This document shows, piece after piece, positions 1-12,809 of a stretch of DNA of 64,000 bases. Position numbers and translations under genes: made by a program. This DNA is from Archegozetes longisetosus. Its lineage: Eukaryota; Arthropoda; Arachnida; Sarcoptiformes; Trhypochthoniidae. Every line of letters begins with the position of its first letter. Positions within the stretch are counted from its first letter, which is position 1. The notes beneath the pieces were generated by a model. It saw only the letters and a program-made list of their open reading frames with translations, did no database searches and was not told the DNA's origin. The stretch lies in contig JAEMBT020000005.1 of assembly GCA_018873245.2 (NCBI GenBank), positions 6,496,001 to 6,560,000 of the forward strand. The letters run 5' to 3'.

Positions 1-2
1 TT

Positions 3-1433
3 ATTCGTCTTAACCCGAAAGGTGTTGTTATTCTCGCCTGTATTTTCGGAGCGGTTCTTGTTTTTTGGTACTATTTATTGTTGGGATCAAGAGATCAGTT
101 GACAAGTTCATTAAATAATCTGAACGCAAACATCGATTTGAAGAAATTACTAATAGGTTTGGTTCTCATTTCATTGCAATCTAATTAATCAAACGTTGAT
201 TTAGTTAGTCAAACAATCCATTTACCGCTAATAACATGTCTAAATCTTGATATGATTTTCAATAATTGAAAGTACTTTTTATTGAAAATCAATTTCTGTT
301 CAATGAGAACACTTAGCATAAACTCATAAATCATTCAGATGATATCTCAATAGAGTTAATATTGTTCGCCGAATATCTCTTTGCTCGATTTCTATTGAAA
401 ATTAGATTCTATTGAATATAAATTGCTTAATGATGTTTGCAGTAAATTAGTAAACTAATAGTGCTTCAATTTGAATTGATAGCATGTGTCATTGCATCAC
501 AACGTGGGGACAAGAAGTAGTCAAAGTCCGTAAAACTAACAATTTAAACGAAAAAAGTAAAGGAAAGACTAAGGAAGGAGTCAATGATGTTCTAACTCAG
601 GGTTTGTTGAATTGAAGTCATGTAGAAAATAAGAGCTAATAAAGATCTATGAAATTTTAGGTGATCTAAGGTCTCACGTAGTAATGGTTCACGCACTTTC
701 AGCTGCATTTCCTGGACTCAGAATCATTTCTGAAGAACATTTTGGCAGTGAAGAAGATAACAATAGCTATCAGATAATCCCTATCAATGTTGACGAATAT
801 CTTCTCAATGATGAGAAGTATGCGAATCTACCGAATGGTTTTGATATACCATTAGGTGAGCTGACTGTTTGGATCGATCCACTTGATGCTACGAAAGAAT
901 ATGCAGAAGGTTTGACTCAATATGTCACCACAATGGTGTGCGTTGCCAGAAATGGTCAACCTATTATTGGTGTGATTCACAAACCATTCGATTCTGAAAC
1001 CTATTGGGCTTGGGCCCAAACTGGAGTGTCATCGAATATAGTATCTTCTTTGTACAAACCATTCAATGCAAACAATTCATTTCGCGCTATTGTCTCGCGT
1101 TCACATGCCGGAGATGTAGAAAATAGAATCAAATCTTCATTCAATAATCAAAATGTTATAGTTATTCCAGCAGCTGGTTCTGGATATAAGACGATAGAGC
1201 TGATCAAAGGAAATGCTGACGCATACATTCATATCACTCTCATTAAAAAATGGGACATTTGTGCTCCAAACGCAATTCTGAATGCCATAAATAATGGAAA
1301 AATGACAACGATTAATGGAAACTCAATAAGATATGGTTATGACGACGAAGTACAAAATCAAGACGGATTGTTAGCCACTATCAATAAAGATCACCAGAAA
1401 CTTTTAGATCTTTTTAAAAGCCCAAAACGTTAA
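3..1433 (+). CDS. BPNT2: Golgi-resident PAP phosphatase (BPNT2/IMPAD1), 5'-truncated by window edge, one apparent frameshift
   Basis: Hydrolyses 3'-phosphoadenosine 5'-phosphate left by sulfotransferases in the Golgi lumen (family knowledge). Exons: 3-156, 483-601 and 661-1433. Exon 1 reads from the second or third codon (IRLNPKGVVI, then a hydrophobic signal-anchor segment), so only about two codons including the ATG are lost. Exon 2 carries NEKSKGKTKEG, close to the vertebrate protein. Exon 3 holds the metal-binding motifs of the lithium-sensitive phosphatases: ISEEH, WIDPLDATKEY and KKWDICAPNA. Expected length is about 350 aa, against 359 in human. The exon phases require one more base than exon 2 contains. 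The frame breaks in the G run 506-509: ACVIASQRG upstream is in one frame and GQEVVKV downstream in the next. This is a single-base deletion or a consensus error. Introns of 326 and 59 bp show nothing else. AATAAA lies at about 1618. Confidence 0.9.
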
Positions 1434-1667
1434 CAATATTGTTTTACTACCGTAAATTGTTCTACAATTCAAGCCAATTTTACATTGAAATGGCTATTTC
1501 AAACAGTAAGAACTTTCGACACCGAACTCAAATCATTTTCTTTCAGCTACTTTGTAAATACAGTATACAAACAAAAAATGAATTCAAGTGAATATTACAT
1601 TAATGAATGCATTATATAATAAATTTGTCAATTAGTAAAACTCTAAGTAAAATATTTTATTAAGAAC
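1434..1667. other. Convergent 3' ends of BPNT2 and the KLF gene
   Basis: AT-rich spacer between the stop codons of two genes running towards each other. It contains a + strand AATAAA near 1618 that fits BPNT2 polyadenylation. No gene is seen. Confidence 0.6.
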
Positions 1668-4130
1668 TTATTCAATCATAAATAAGGTGGTGGCCGGAGA
1701 GATCGAAATAGGAGTCGTACTTGCGGAAGCGATCAGAGGAGTAGTCGATGGTCTTATGTTTAATTCGATTCCTTTGCGTTTGTTTTCTGCAGCCCAATGC
1801 CTCTTCACATGTTTAGTCAAATGATCGCTTCTCATGAAGCGTCGTTCGCAAATGTTACAAACGAACTTCTTTTCTCCAGTATGTGTGCGCTTATGTCGCG
1901 AAAGTTCGTCTGATCGCGAAAATTGTCGACCGCATGCCTCCCACGTACAGACAAATGGTTTCTCTCCTGTCATTAAGAATAAATTCAAATCAATTTTGAC
2001 AAATCAATACAAAATACTGTCTATAATTAATACCAGTATGTGTTCTGATATGAGCCTTAAGATGCGAACTTTTGTAATAAGTTTTTGTACAATTTTCATA
2101 ATGGCACTGATAGGTTCTTCTTCGGTCAAGTGATGGCTTTTTAGCAATACTGGCCGCAGTGATTTGAGCCAAAGGTGTTAGTGGTGTCGGAAATGTGGTC
2201 GAGGCCAGTATGTACTGTTGACCAGTTCTGCTGGGATCATTTGAGTTAGATAAGGAGCCCGATATGGGTTGACCTGACGTCACAACTAGTTGTACAACTC
2301 CGGGAGGAATAGGAATAACTGTTGTATTCGATGGGCTAATATTTGATGAAGGAATTGATGTTAGGATTAGGGTATGGGGTGCTGTGGCTATTAATGGTGA
2401 GGTATTGATGCCTGGAAGTGATACATGTGTTGAGAGCTTACTCGAAGCCGGTCTTAACGGTGAGAATGACGGCTTCGATGCAACTGTTTTCGATGATTTA
2501 GTCTGAGAATGGGTTGCATTCGTGATAATTGAAGAACGATCACAGTTCTGTGGCGAATCATTCGACACAGATGAAGAGGTACAAATTTTCTTTTTAGGGT
2601 TTGCTAGTGGGGGTGCCCTCACTATCACTGGAACTGGCATTGATGTCGGCTGCGGACAGTTTGGTGTCAACGGCGGGGTTGGAGTCATTAAAAGCTGATG
2701 AGGAAATGATTGACTTTTGTTAATAACATTTCTCAGACAATGTGAAGAGAATTAGAAATACAAACCCGCGCTAGTTCTGAATTATTGTTTCTAACATTAT
2801 GTTCATTGATATCAGATGACAACGAGCTGTCATCATGATAATTGCTGTCGAATTCATCTTCAGATTGTGGAGGAGTTCCCAAATTGTCGGTTACTAAATG
2901 AGAAGAATTACGTTTGTTCGTCTTTGAATCTCCACTACTAGACTGTTGGCTAATTGATAGCAATGTTTCTACGGCTTCGTTCAAGTCTTTACTACATTTC
3001 TCGTAATGATCTCTCGACGAATTTTCTTCCTGTAATTGAAATTAGCGGAAAAGGGAAGACCTTTAAAAAAAGTTGTTCTAAACATTTGTTAAAATTATTT
3101 TTCCTTCGCTTATGAAGTATTTTGTGAGCAAATAACAAATTGGTTGAGAAGCACAAACTTAGTGCGAAAAGTGTGTTATGACGTGTTAGTCATTTATCAG
3201 TTTTATATCGTTTTATTTGTAATTACTTAAAATATTTATAGGATTGTTTGCTCAATCCAAACATTAAGACAAAGAAACGACTTGATAATGTTATCAAACG
3301 AGATAATTTTCTCGTGACTCTATTGTAGTGATTACTGAAGCATTTCTTTGTAATGAGAGTCATCATTTTCATTTAGATTCAACTCTCTTCTTATTAATTA
3401 TCATTAATCAAAATTAGATTCAGTTCTTACCACAAGTAGTAATCTTTGCAACAATTCGATTCATACACACCTTTTGGAGTTAGAGAATCGTTTCCAACCA
3501 AACAGTCAATACAAATCAACACAAAGTGCTCGCGATTAAGCTCATGATAAGAACCACTCATTATTCTGTTTGGTTTCAATACAAGTTATCATAACTCATA
3601 TTAAACTCATATAAAACTCATAATATATGAATTTAATAAACATAATAAACTCATAAATCGCGTCATTTCACACACAGTCAACAATCAGTTAACCGAAAAA
3701 TCATTTTATTTTTCGCAAATTTGGTTTTGTTATAAACTTAAGACTAATTTATAAATTAATGACTAATTACTAGAAGTATATATATAATTATAAATATATT
3801 ATAAATATTAATAAAACCGCTGTAAAGAAGAGAAAAGTTTAAAAATCAATTCATTGAATATATAGTCCAAAAACATGGGCTAAAACACAGTTAAGAAAAA
3901 AGAAAACATAGACTTAAATGACTTAAAATTGATAATATAATTGTTTGATTGCATGCACTCGTGGTTGCATTTGAAGTGACAATCAATGTATTGAATGGTC
4001 ACTAATTTTCAATACTTACAGCATTACAACAATTATCAGTCATAAGGGTTTGTGGACTTTGTGGAGGAGAATAATCATCAATAGTTTGGAGACTAGAACT
4101 GGTTTGAGAAGAGCTCTTAGTTTCACTCAT
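1668..4130 (-). CDS. KLF10/11: KLF10/11-type (TIEG/cabut) three-zinc-finger transcription factor
   Basis: Sequence-specific GC/CACC-box repressor acting in the nucleus. Four exons (gene order): 4130-4020, 3029-2766, 2694-2034 and 1966-1668; all phases agree and give 444 aa. Exon 1 starts at the ATG at 4130-4128 ([10 protein letters not shown]). Exon 2 has [13 protein letters not shown], which resembles the Sin3-interaction helix (EAVEAL) of KLF10/11. The middle is Ser/Thr/Pro rich, with MTPTPPLTP and PPGVVQLVV. Three C2H2 fingers close the protein. Their recognition helices ([42 protein letters not shown]) are characteristic of the KLF family and point to this subfamily. The second finger begins exactly after the 67-bp intron. 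The 990-bp first intron shows no other coding. KLF9/13 is less likely because of the long N-terminus and SID-like helix. Confidence 0.88.
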
Positions 4131-6346
4131 ATTGAAATGTATAAGAGTTTGATTTGTAATAATTAGTTTTTTTTCTTTTACTAAATACTAATAATGATTA
4201 GTAATAAGTTTGGGCACAACGTTATTGTCTTATGCGTTACTGTAATTGAAAATTTCGGTAAAAATTGGTTACATCGCATTCGTTTCCTTTTATTAGTGCA
4301 TAACACTTATACATCAAGTATCGGGTGTGTCCGTGTTGTCAACCCATATGTTCAACCAATCAGATGATCATACTTATCTTGAGATGAGAGGCGTTCGCTC
4401 TCAAATCTATCCGAAATGGCTAACTTGGCTCAGGCCCCTAAACGTGAGTTAATAAATCTAATCGTACACAACTCGTACACACACGCCAGACTTAATTCTA
4501 CTATTCATTGTTTGTTTTGCAGCGCAATCAATCTAAAAATAAGCCAAAGTTAACTGGCCAATAGCATTGCATTCAATGCATGACCTAAAGCTGATAACAC
4601 GTGAACATCACATGCACATACAGTGGCATTCACGTGAGAGGAGAACTTGTTTGACGTGATAGTCACAGAAAAGAATGAGAGTTGGCTCAATACTTATATT
4701 GATTTGGAGGTTTTCGCACACTGCTCTACACACGAACGCATAAACAATCAATGAATTTCAACACAATCCAAAGACTGTGCTATGCATCGTGAACTACAGC
4801 TGACTATTCAAATCATAAATATTATGTGTTTATTAACACCCATTCTGATAGTCAAACTTATATGCACTCAATCATTAGGCCGATACTTCGCATAAATAAC
4901 TGATAACTTATTTTTGGCTGCAATTTGAAAAAAATTGATAAACAATTGAAATAATTGAAGTCCGAATTGAGTAAATGTAGTATTAAGAGAAATATTTCAT
5001 TACATGGGAAAACAACTTAAACATTTAACAATAAATACTCCGTTGACAATAAGCTTATATTCAATAGAGAGTAAAGTGTATTGTGCAAACTGTTTACTTA
5101 TTTTTTGGGTTAAATAAGGGATTAGTTTCATGTTTATTGATTAGAAAATCATAATTAAAACAAAAATGCTGCATTGTATATTATCTGCTATTAGGCTAGC
5201 ATCAAGTCTAACCTTTGTGTATACTTTGTTTAAACTGCTGTACAGAAGAGAAAAACAAAGTTAACTTTAGGTTTTACTTTGCAAATAGTTGTCGTTTGAT
5301 ATTAATTTTTCCAAAGAATTCTCGTAAATCCGTTTAATCGACAGTTTGAAGCCATTTGACGTAAAAGTGTCTTAAATTCATAAGCACTGCAAAAGATTTA
5401 CAATAGTTTGGAATCAAGCGCTATATCTTTAATATCATATATTTTCACTTCAATTCACTTCAGTACTGATAATAGTCTACAATAAAATTTGAAAACAGGA
5501 AATATGCTTCTAAATGACTATTGGACTAGGAATGAATTTCGCTAAGCTCTTCAGATAATTGATTGGAATAAATTGAGTTTAAGTAAATAACAAGTTTCAA
5601 ATATAAACTTAGTTTTTGAGATATAGATTTTTCAATTATAGACATTAGATATATATTCATTACTTTCTGTGTAAATACTTACTATTAAATGTATTAAATG
5701 TATTTATTTAATAGTACATACTCTGAATAATAAGTTCTACAAATTAATTTTTCATGTGATGAATCCAATGTCGAGAGAAAGTTTATGTTTATCACGAACA
5801 CGAACACGACCAAAACTTTCAATAGTTAAAGGTTCTAACGAAAAAAGATATCTCTATAGAAATACCTTCAAACTTTTCGGGTCGCAATCCACTTGTATGT
5901 GACACATTACGTGTTTCCATAGAACCCTAATGATAAATTTTGCAACTTGGTGGTCCACCAGTGGGCCGTAAAACGATTTCAAACCTCTGCTCCATATTAT
6001 AGGGGAGATATTTTTTCATTGTATTATTCAATTGGTTTTTAAGTTGGTGTATTAATTATAATATTTAAAAATAATAGGATTAAAAGAATTGTAATTTTAA
6101 ATCAAAAAGTTATAAAAACAAGTTTCTTTGTGTTTAGATGTAATAATAATTAGATGAATGATTGAAACTTTCAACTGTACTTTAAGTTGAAATGACTATC
6201 ATATTTTTGCGCTTCAGTTTGTCTTTGTTATGTACTTTTTGTCGAAAACCTGCCTAAACCTAGTTCTCATTAATTTATATTTGATTGTCGAATTTTCGTT
6301 AAATAACTTGTTCGAATTAAGTTGGCATTTGATTCGAACTTAATTA
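4131..6346. other. Intergenic, no supported gene
   Basis: Upstream flank of the KLF gene. It is AT-rich and the frames are heavily interrupted. A short ATG reading at 4416 with a splice-donor-like GTGAGT at 4444 was considered but not accepted. The first 200-500 bp probably hold the KLF promoter; no motif is diagnostic. Confidence 0.5.
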
Positions 6347-6700
6347 CAGCGTTTTTCAATAGCTTTTAACGGAACGACAAATAACTTTAACGGCTCGACC
6401 GTCGCCCCCAAATAACTTTAACATTTCGTCAAAACTAAATAACGCAATCAACTACTTTTGAGCAGTGCATCGAATTGCAAACATTTATGAGATTGTAAAC
6501 ACATTTTAAACCCTTAAGTTATGGATGAGATTAATGCGAATATAGTTTTAGTTTTATAATTCAGACTTATTTTCATGTTTAGTTAAGTTTCCAAATTCTG
6601 TAAACATTTAACAGTTATATACAAAATAATTGCTGTTATTTAGTTTTGACAAAACATTAAAGTTATTTGACGTTCCGTTAAAAGCAATCGAAAAACACTG
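6347..6700. mobile_element. Tc1-like non-autonomous element (MITE)
   Basis: Terminal inverted repeats begin CAGYGTTTTTC and continue through TTTTAACGGAACG and TAACTTTAAYRTTTYGTC to about 75-100 bp per arm. The ends sit directly between TA dinucleotides (6345-6346 and 6701-6702), as expected for Tc1/mariner insertion. The left arm carries an extra copy of the TAACTTTAAC segment. No coding capacity. Confidence 0.75.
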
Positions 6701-7677
6701 TATTAATATATCAACCTAAACATTTGAATCCAGCAAATCTAAAATAAAGCTTTTAATAAAACAGAATGAAATATGTCTGAAAATCTAGTAAAAGCACTGA
6801 GATATTAATATTTTGAATAGCATCAAAAAATATATCTAAATGCGATCAAATTCAAAAGTTCAAATACATTTCTAGCAACCTTGACTTAAATTTAGTGATT
6901 GAATTTAGCGCCGATATATTGTCACTTGTTTACACAATTACGTTAGATGTGATAAGTTAAAGGCGAGAAAAAATATGAGATATCAAGAAAGTAGCGACAC
7001 CTTAAGTTGTTTCTATTCAGTTATAACTGATGGGATTGAGTAAGCAGGCAATGCTAATGTTTTTAATACTAATCATCAGACTACAATGCTTTCAGTTTGT
7101 CCATCTATTTTTCTACCTCTACTGTTTAAGCTGAGAGCTCCTCCCATTAGTGACAAACATAAAGGAAATAAGTTTTGTCCAATTCTTTAACAACGTTACG
7201 CCGAAACCATGTTTTCACGTAGACCTCCTCCATTATATTTGTCTATTTTGAATTGGGCTCTAGTCCTTACCCTTAAAAGCGTAACGTTATTAAAGAATGA
7301 GACCTCACGTAATAGACAATAGTTAAGGGGAGTGATGCGATAGATTCTAAGCGAACATTTAAATGTATTATTGCACAGAACAGAGAGAGTGAGTCATAAG
7401 AACCGCCCAAAGCATAACTCCGCCAAAAACGCAGATTTGTTCGTACTATGTGTTTATGATATGGTATTACCTCAATCTTTTAATCATTTTAATTCTCAGC
7501 AAATTTAATATTAATTCATCGGTTTTTTTACTATCAGATTATTTTAAATTCAAATTAATCTTCGCTTTTATTCAACTGTTTATCACTAAAAGTTGTCATT
7601 TTTTTAATCAGTATATTAAAGACAATAAAATTCTAAATAATTGTTTTAAGTACTAAACAATCGAAATAACAATCGAA
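6701..7677. other. Intergenic upstream of TRNAU1AP
   Basis: AT-rich. The only structure noted is the short inverted repeat at 7183-7298. No gene is supported. Confidence 0.5.
7183..7298. repeat. Short inverted repeat (MITE-like)
   Basis: The 19-base arms TTCTTTAACAACGTTACGC and its reverse complement with one mismatch enclose about 78 bp. No coding capacity and no clear target duplication. Confidence 0.5.
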
Positions 7678-9205
7678 ATGTCAAAACAGTTCTATCCTCA
7701 AAATAATTGGTACACACTATGGATGGGAGACGTACGTCATTATATTTTATTTAATTTGTATTTTGTTTTATCAATGTTATTGTTTCATTTTCAATTGATT
7801 CGTGTTTAAGTCATTTTTTGGCTTCGTTATGGATTAGGGCCTGTATTATTGCAAATGACCTCATGTTTAGGTTAAGGTTAGCCAATACAGACTGTGAACA
7901 ATCTAATCTAAACTAAGATTTCAAGTATTATTGTTTCGCATCATTCGTAACAATACAGGTCATAAAGTATAAAAAAAGTCTATTAATCAAGTATTCAGCT
8001 CAATATTAATTCAATTGAATAAACAGATCGATGATTATATGGACGAAAGATTCATCAAAACTAGTTTTGCTCTCATGCAAATCAATGTAATGCACGTGAA
8101 GATTGTTAAGAATAAAGCAACCGGGTATTATATTTGATCTATAATTGATTATACTCTAATTCTGTATGACTTGTTCTTATAATAGACTACCTAGTGGTTA
8201 TGGCTTCATATCTTTTGAAAGTGAACAAATTGCTCAAAAAGTTTTGCAAGAATTAAGTGGCAAACAAATACCAAATGCGGCTCAAGTATTGCTCCATCAT
8301 TTTTATCATTTACTTTGAATTTATTACCAATTGACTCATTTTTAGGGCAAAAGATTTCGACTCAATACAACAGGTACCAAAGAAGAGAATGAATTTTCGG
8401 TATATGTCGGAGATCTGGGCCCGGAAGTTGATGACTACACACTTATGGCCGCATTCACCGCTCAATATCCATCAACTTGTTCTGCAAAAGGTACTCTAAA
8501 AATGCGTTGGAGTTGATTATAAAAGTAATGCTAGTAATGACTAACTTGTAGTTATGTTAAGTGATGGTCAAAGTAAAGGCTTTGGATTCGTACGATTCTC
8601 GGATGAAGCTGACTATAAAGCAGCTTTGTCTCAAAATCATAACCTGAATATTCCGGGCTCAAAATCCATAAGTGTGAAAGCAGCCAAACCGCGTAGACCA
8701 AGAGTTCAAAGTCATTATAAACGAAACACGCCATATACTGGACAAGAAGCTCATGTTCCTCAACAAACTGAACCTCCAGAAGCAGTCTATGTGTCAGAAG
8801 CTAATTTGAATCCTGTATACAGCGGGTATCCGATTAGTGTAAATCCTTACTGGTTTTATGGGTATGTGCCTTATAATGCCTTACCGTATGGATACGATCA
8901 GTATGCTTATGGACAACAAATGTATGCTCAAACATACTATCCTGTCTGTGATACTCTTGCATATCCCTCAATCGCTAGTCAGACATACATAGATCACGGA
9001 CACAATCAATATATTGATACCGATAAACTAAATGATGAGATGATCGCTAAGAATGAAGTAAATGTTCTTTTCAATTGCTAGACTTGTACAAATATTTATG
9101 TTTATATTATCCATAAATCTTTAGGATCTCTACGCTTCTATCGAGAATTCTCGTTGGTCTTCATCTGTTGAATGTGATAAAGAAAACGAAAGTGCAATAA
9201 AATGA
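7678..9205 (+). CDS. TRNAU1AP: tRNA-selenocysteine associated protein 1 (SECp43), two-RRM protein
   Basis: RNA-binding protein that associates with tRNA-Sec and the selenocysteine machinery (known for vertebrate orthologues). Six exons: 7678-7731, 8027-8124, 8186-8285, 8346-8490, 8552-9057 and 9125-9205. Phases agree throughout; 327 aa. RRM1 starts at LWMGD (RNP2) and has SGYGFISF (RNP1). RRM2 has VYVGDL and KGFGFVRF. Then follows the Tyr-rich tail typical of this family (GYPISVNPYWFYGY...). The last exon begins DLYASIENSRW, matching the ELYDALMDCHW region of the human protein. The start codon at 7678 gives a short leader before LWMGD; no earlier in-frame start is credible. AATAAA overlaps the stop codon (9196-9201), so the 3' UTR may be very short. 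Intron 1 carries a small MITE. Confidence 0.92.
7840..7959. mobile_element. Small MITE in TRNAU1AP intron 1
   Basis: About 120 bp flanked by inverted repeats. The left end CCTGTATTATTGCAAATGA pairs with the right end (reverse complement CCTGTATTGTTACGAATGA) with three mismatches. It lies wholly inside the 295-bp intron. Target duplication not evident. Confidence 0.5.
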
Positions 9206-12200
9206 TAAGTGATTTTATTTTATTTGAACATCATTACAATATGATGATTGTATTGTTGATTTCGGTTGGAAAGTTTCAAATAATCTACATTACTGTGATT
9301 TTAATATTGATATTGTCATAAATAGTACTTTTAATAAACAAATAAGTCTTTAAAATTGAAAACGTAAAGAGGCAAATGTCTCTCATTAACCGCTATATCA
9401 CATAATTTAAGAGGGTTCTCATAAATACTATTATTTCTCATAGTTCATTCTCACAAATTGTGATTTTCTTGTGTTTGATCCATAATTAAAGTATTTTGTT
9501 CGACTTGTATGTGATTGAGTTTAGTGGTGAGTCGAAAGTTGACTAACTCTTGTAAACGATTATCAGTTACGTTGATTAATACTTTTTCAATAGAATTGTG
9601 CTTAACTTAATGCCTAGTCAATAACTTAATAGTTTACTCTCATATCTTGCCACAAGTTGCAAATTTATAAATTGTCAATGACTTGATTTTTTCATTCAAT
9701 TTTCTTACTCTTCACAATATATTATTTTTCTCTATTAACAAATGTTATTTCTTTCATAAATGTCACTAAATATTCTTGAAATCAATAATAAATTCAACTA
9801 TCATAGCACTGATCACTTATACTCATTGTCACCAATGCATTGACTAAGTGGTAAATTTGAAATAGTAAGCGAAAGATAACTTAGTCTGAGACTTTATAAA
9901 TATTCCTGCTGACTCTATCAGCAATCTTAGTATGAAAGATGTTAATACATCAGTTGTCGTGTCAGCTTTGGATAGTTCCAGATAAATAATAGAAAGTATT
10001 GAAAATCATATTCGAAACATATTTAAATCCGGTTTTAGATATATTTCAGACTTTTTCCATGTGGGCCTTATATCGAATTTGAGTCTTTAATCTAGTCGTG
10101 TCTTGTGATTTCGATTTAATCTTCATGTTTTCTCTGAATTCAACTAAACTATTCTGTGAACGTCACCGAAAGCTGTGTCCACAGCTATAACTACGTAACC
10201 ATATTTATCAGATTATAAATATTTATCATTGAAAATATTGGTCAAACTTTGCTGTTCTATCAACACCTGTTTTCTTATGTCTAGACAAATATCTAGTGAC
10301 TTTGCAAGCTGAACAGTTTGGTACTTTACCTAATTTTTCATGAGATGAGAGTGCATGAAATGTAAGCTTTTCCGCATTATATATTTAATTAATCCCACCT
10401 AAAAATAATGAATGACGAAGCACTCGAGAACATAATTTGCTTTATTCTGATCTTTCTCTAGAAATTAATTATTTTGTTTTTCAGCAAAGAATAAACTATT
10501 TGATTGAAAATGGCGAACGTTTGGTAATTAAGGAGAAAAAGTTTCCCCAACTAAGTCTCATAACTGAGCTTTATTACGAAAAGCAACTACAAAACCTTTA
10601 GAAGGACGAAACAAGTTTTCTGAAACACTAAAAATTCCAAAAAATACTTTCACTGTTCACTATTCATTCGAAGTATACCATCGATTAAAATTAGTGACCA
10701 GGTGATAAACTTAGACTTTAGTGAGCATTCAAAAGCTTTAATAGTTTTGAAGATCAAGTTCAAAGTTTGCAATAGAATTACATAGACTGTATGGTAGGAT
10801 TGCTTAAGCCATTCAAAGGTCAAAAGTAACAAAACAAAAAACACTAACTGAAGAAATTAATGAAATTTTATTGTAAATGATTTAAGAGCGATAACATGAT
10901 TAACAATATGAGTAATTAACTGTAAATGAAATTCTTTATATAATTATATGAGAAGTTTAGTTAGAGCCCAGACTGCTTTTAAGCTTGATATCCAACAGAG
11001 TGGCGGCGGATTCGCACTCGTAGCTGTAGATCGAGTTCCAGTCGGATTCACGATCACTTTTGATTTTCTTGAACCATTCAGTGGAAACATTATTGCGATC
11101 GAATTTTAAGATAACGATAAAAAAGCGACAAAATTGACGAAAAACTTGAAAACTTTATTTTGTAGAACTTTGCAAGATCGAGCTAACTATTTTTAAGGGA
11201 CGTATAGATTCTTACACATGAGTTTAATACAGGTTTAGTTGATATCGATCTATTTGATAGAGTCACGAAAGTATTTAATAATAAATGAATCACTAATAAG
11301 TTAATCCTTGTGCAAAGTCATCAACAAATACGTTAAGTTTGACTCAATAACAAGAAAAACGTAAAACAGCGACAATCACGAGTCGTTTGCAATTGGATGA
11401 ATGCGTCGATGCTTTCTCACTATTGATTTTTGTTGATTTTATACTTTTCCTAAAGACCTAAATTGCAATAAATATTAGTTCATATTTTCCTCTATCAAAT
11501 AGCTTTTGCGTATTTAAATGTATTGCTATTTATTGCAAACCAATACTACTAACATTTATATGCATTCTAGTTATGCCGAATCACGAATACTTCTGCTTTT
11601 CATATTCATTGTTGTTATCAAACATATTAATAAAACATTTAATTATATTGAATGACTTGTTAGCACAGATGACGTTTAGTATTGCAGTAATTTTGTAATC
11701 TTACTCTAAACTTTCTGTAATACAACTCATCACACAATTTCTGTGAGAGTTTTCAAATATTTCAAATTGTCTATTTCAATTGAATTTAATAAAAACCACT
11801 TTGATACAGACTTGATCTATCTTAGAATCCAATGCATTAATTAACAAGATGAAAAGATTTCTACTATATATTATGCAATTTTTATGCTTCTTTTTCTTAT
11901 TATGAAAACCGTGAAATCGCGTGAAAAAATTAATTGAACAGATCGATAACATTTAAACTTTGAATTAAATAAAACATAATTTTAGGTTAAAATATGAAAG
12001 AATTAGCTAATAGAAGCTTTAAAGAATAAATTAATTAAGATTTCACAATGACATATGTGTGTCACAGCGCTCAAGCGTTAAGGATTTGATTTTAAGATTT
12101 TGCTCTCCTTAAACTTGTAAAAGTTTAATCACTTTGATGCCTAACAAAACTCGATGAGTAGCTCCAACTCTTAAGTTTAACCAAATTCTCTTTTCTCCCC

Positions 12201-12809
12201 ATTTCTCCCAAGTTTGTTTTATTTCAAATCATTTTTCAATACAACACTCAAATTTGAGACAATGAAGACTTATGAAGTCTTTCAGTCGAAAGCTTTCGAA
12301 AACTTGAGGCTTCGGAATTGAAACCTTTGAAATTGAACTGCAATGAATTCGAAATCTCTAATAGAATGTAAATCAATGAAAGGCTTCACAAGTGGATAAG
12401 TGAGATTAAAATTAATACAATTATAGTTTAGATGGTATTTTGTAGTTAAAATAAGTTTTCTGATTTAGCAGTAAAGATCCGATATTTTAAAGCGAAATTC
12501 GGTTTTGAGTTCTAGAAAGATTGAATAGTCTCAATTTGGTTGATATCTACTTGAAAAGGCTACTTTTTGGAAGTGTTTTTACTTGATTAGCTAAACCCAA
12601 AGAGTATATTGTAATCATTTGCAACTAAAACATAGTGAATCACTTTTCTTATAAATAAAATTGCTCAATATCGCCAAAAGTATGGTAGCTTTGGTCATTT
12701 AATACTTGTAGGCAATTTAAAAGCCGATTTTAGCTGAATGAGTCCAACTTCGGATTATAATTATCCCGTGTAATACTATCTATAAAATTCGACAACTACT
12801 AATACTAAG
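9206..12809. other. Intergenic, 3.6 kb, no supported gene
   Basis: Very AT-rich with many stops in all frames. The exception is a GC-richer stretch around 10948-11109, listed separately. Nothing else could be supported. Confidence 0.5.
10948..11109 (+). other. Unassigned coding-like island
   Basis: A 162-base stretch with much higher GC than its surroundings. On + it reads from ATG to TAA as 53 residues (MRSLVRAQTAFKLDIQQSGG..., ending SGNIIAIEF). On - it is also open (WFKKIKSDRESDWNSIYSYE, ending LKSSLGSN and a stop at 10957). The + reading has a faint resemblance to the start of a coronin WD-repeat domain (SGGG followed by a hydrophobic strand and xFDFxPF). That is not enough for a call. 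It may be an exon remnant or an isolated exon. Confidence 0.2.

Noticed and set aside
4416-4570. Short ATG frame with a GTGAGT donor and TTTTGCAG acceptor
   Set aside because: Spliced it gives only 13 residues, unspliced about 46, with no recognisable similarity.
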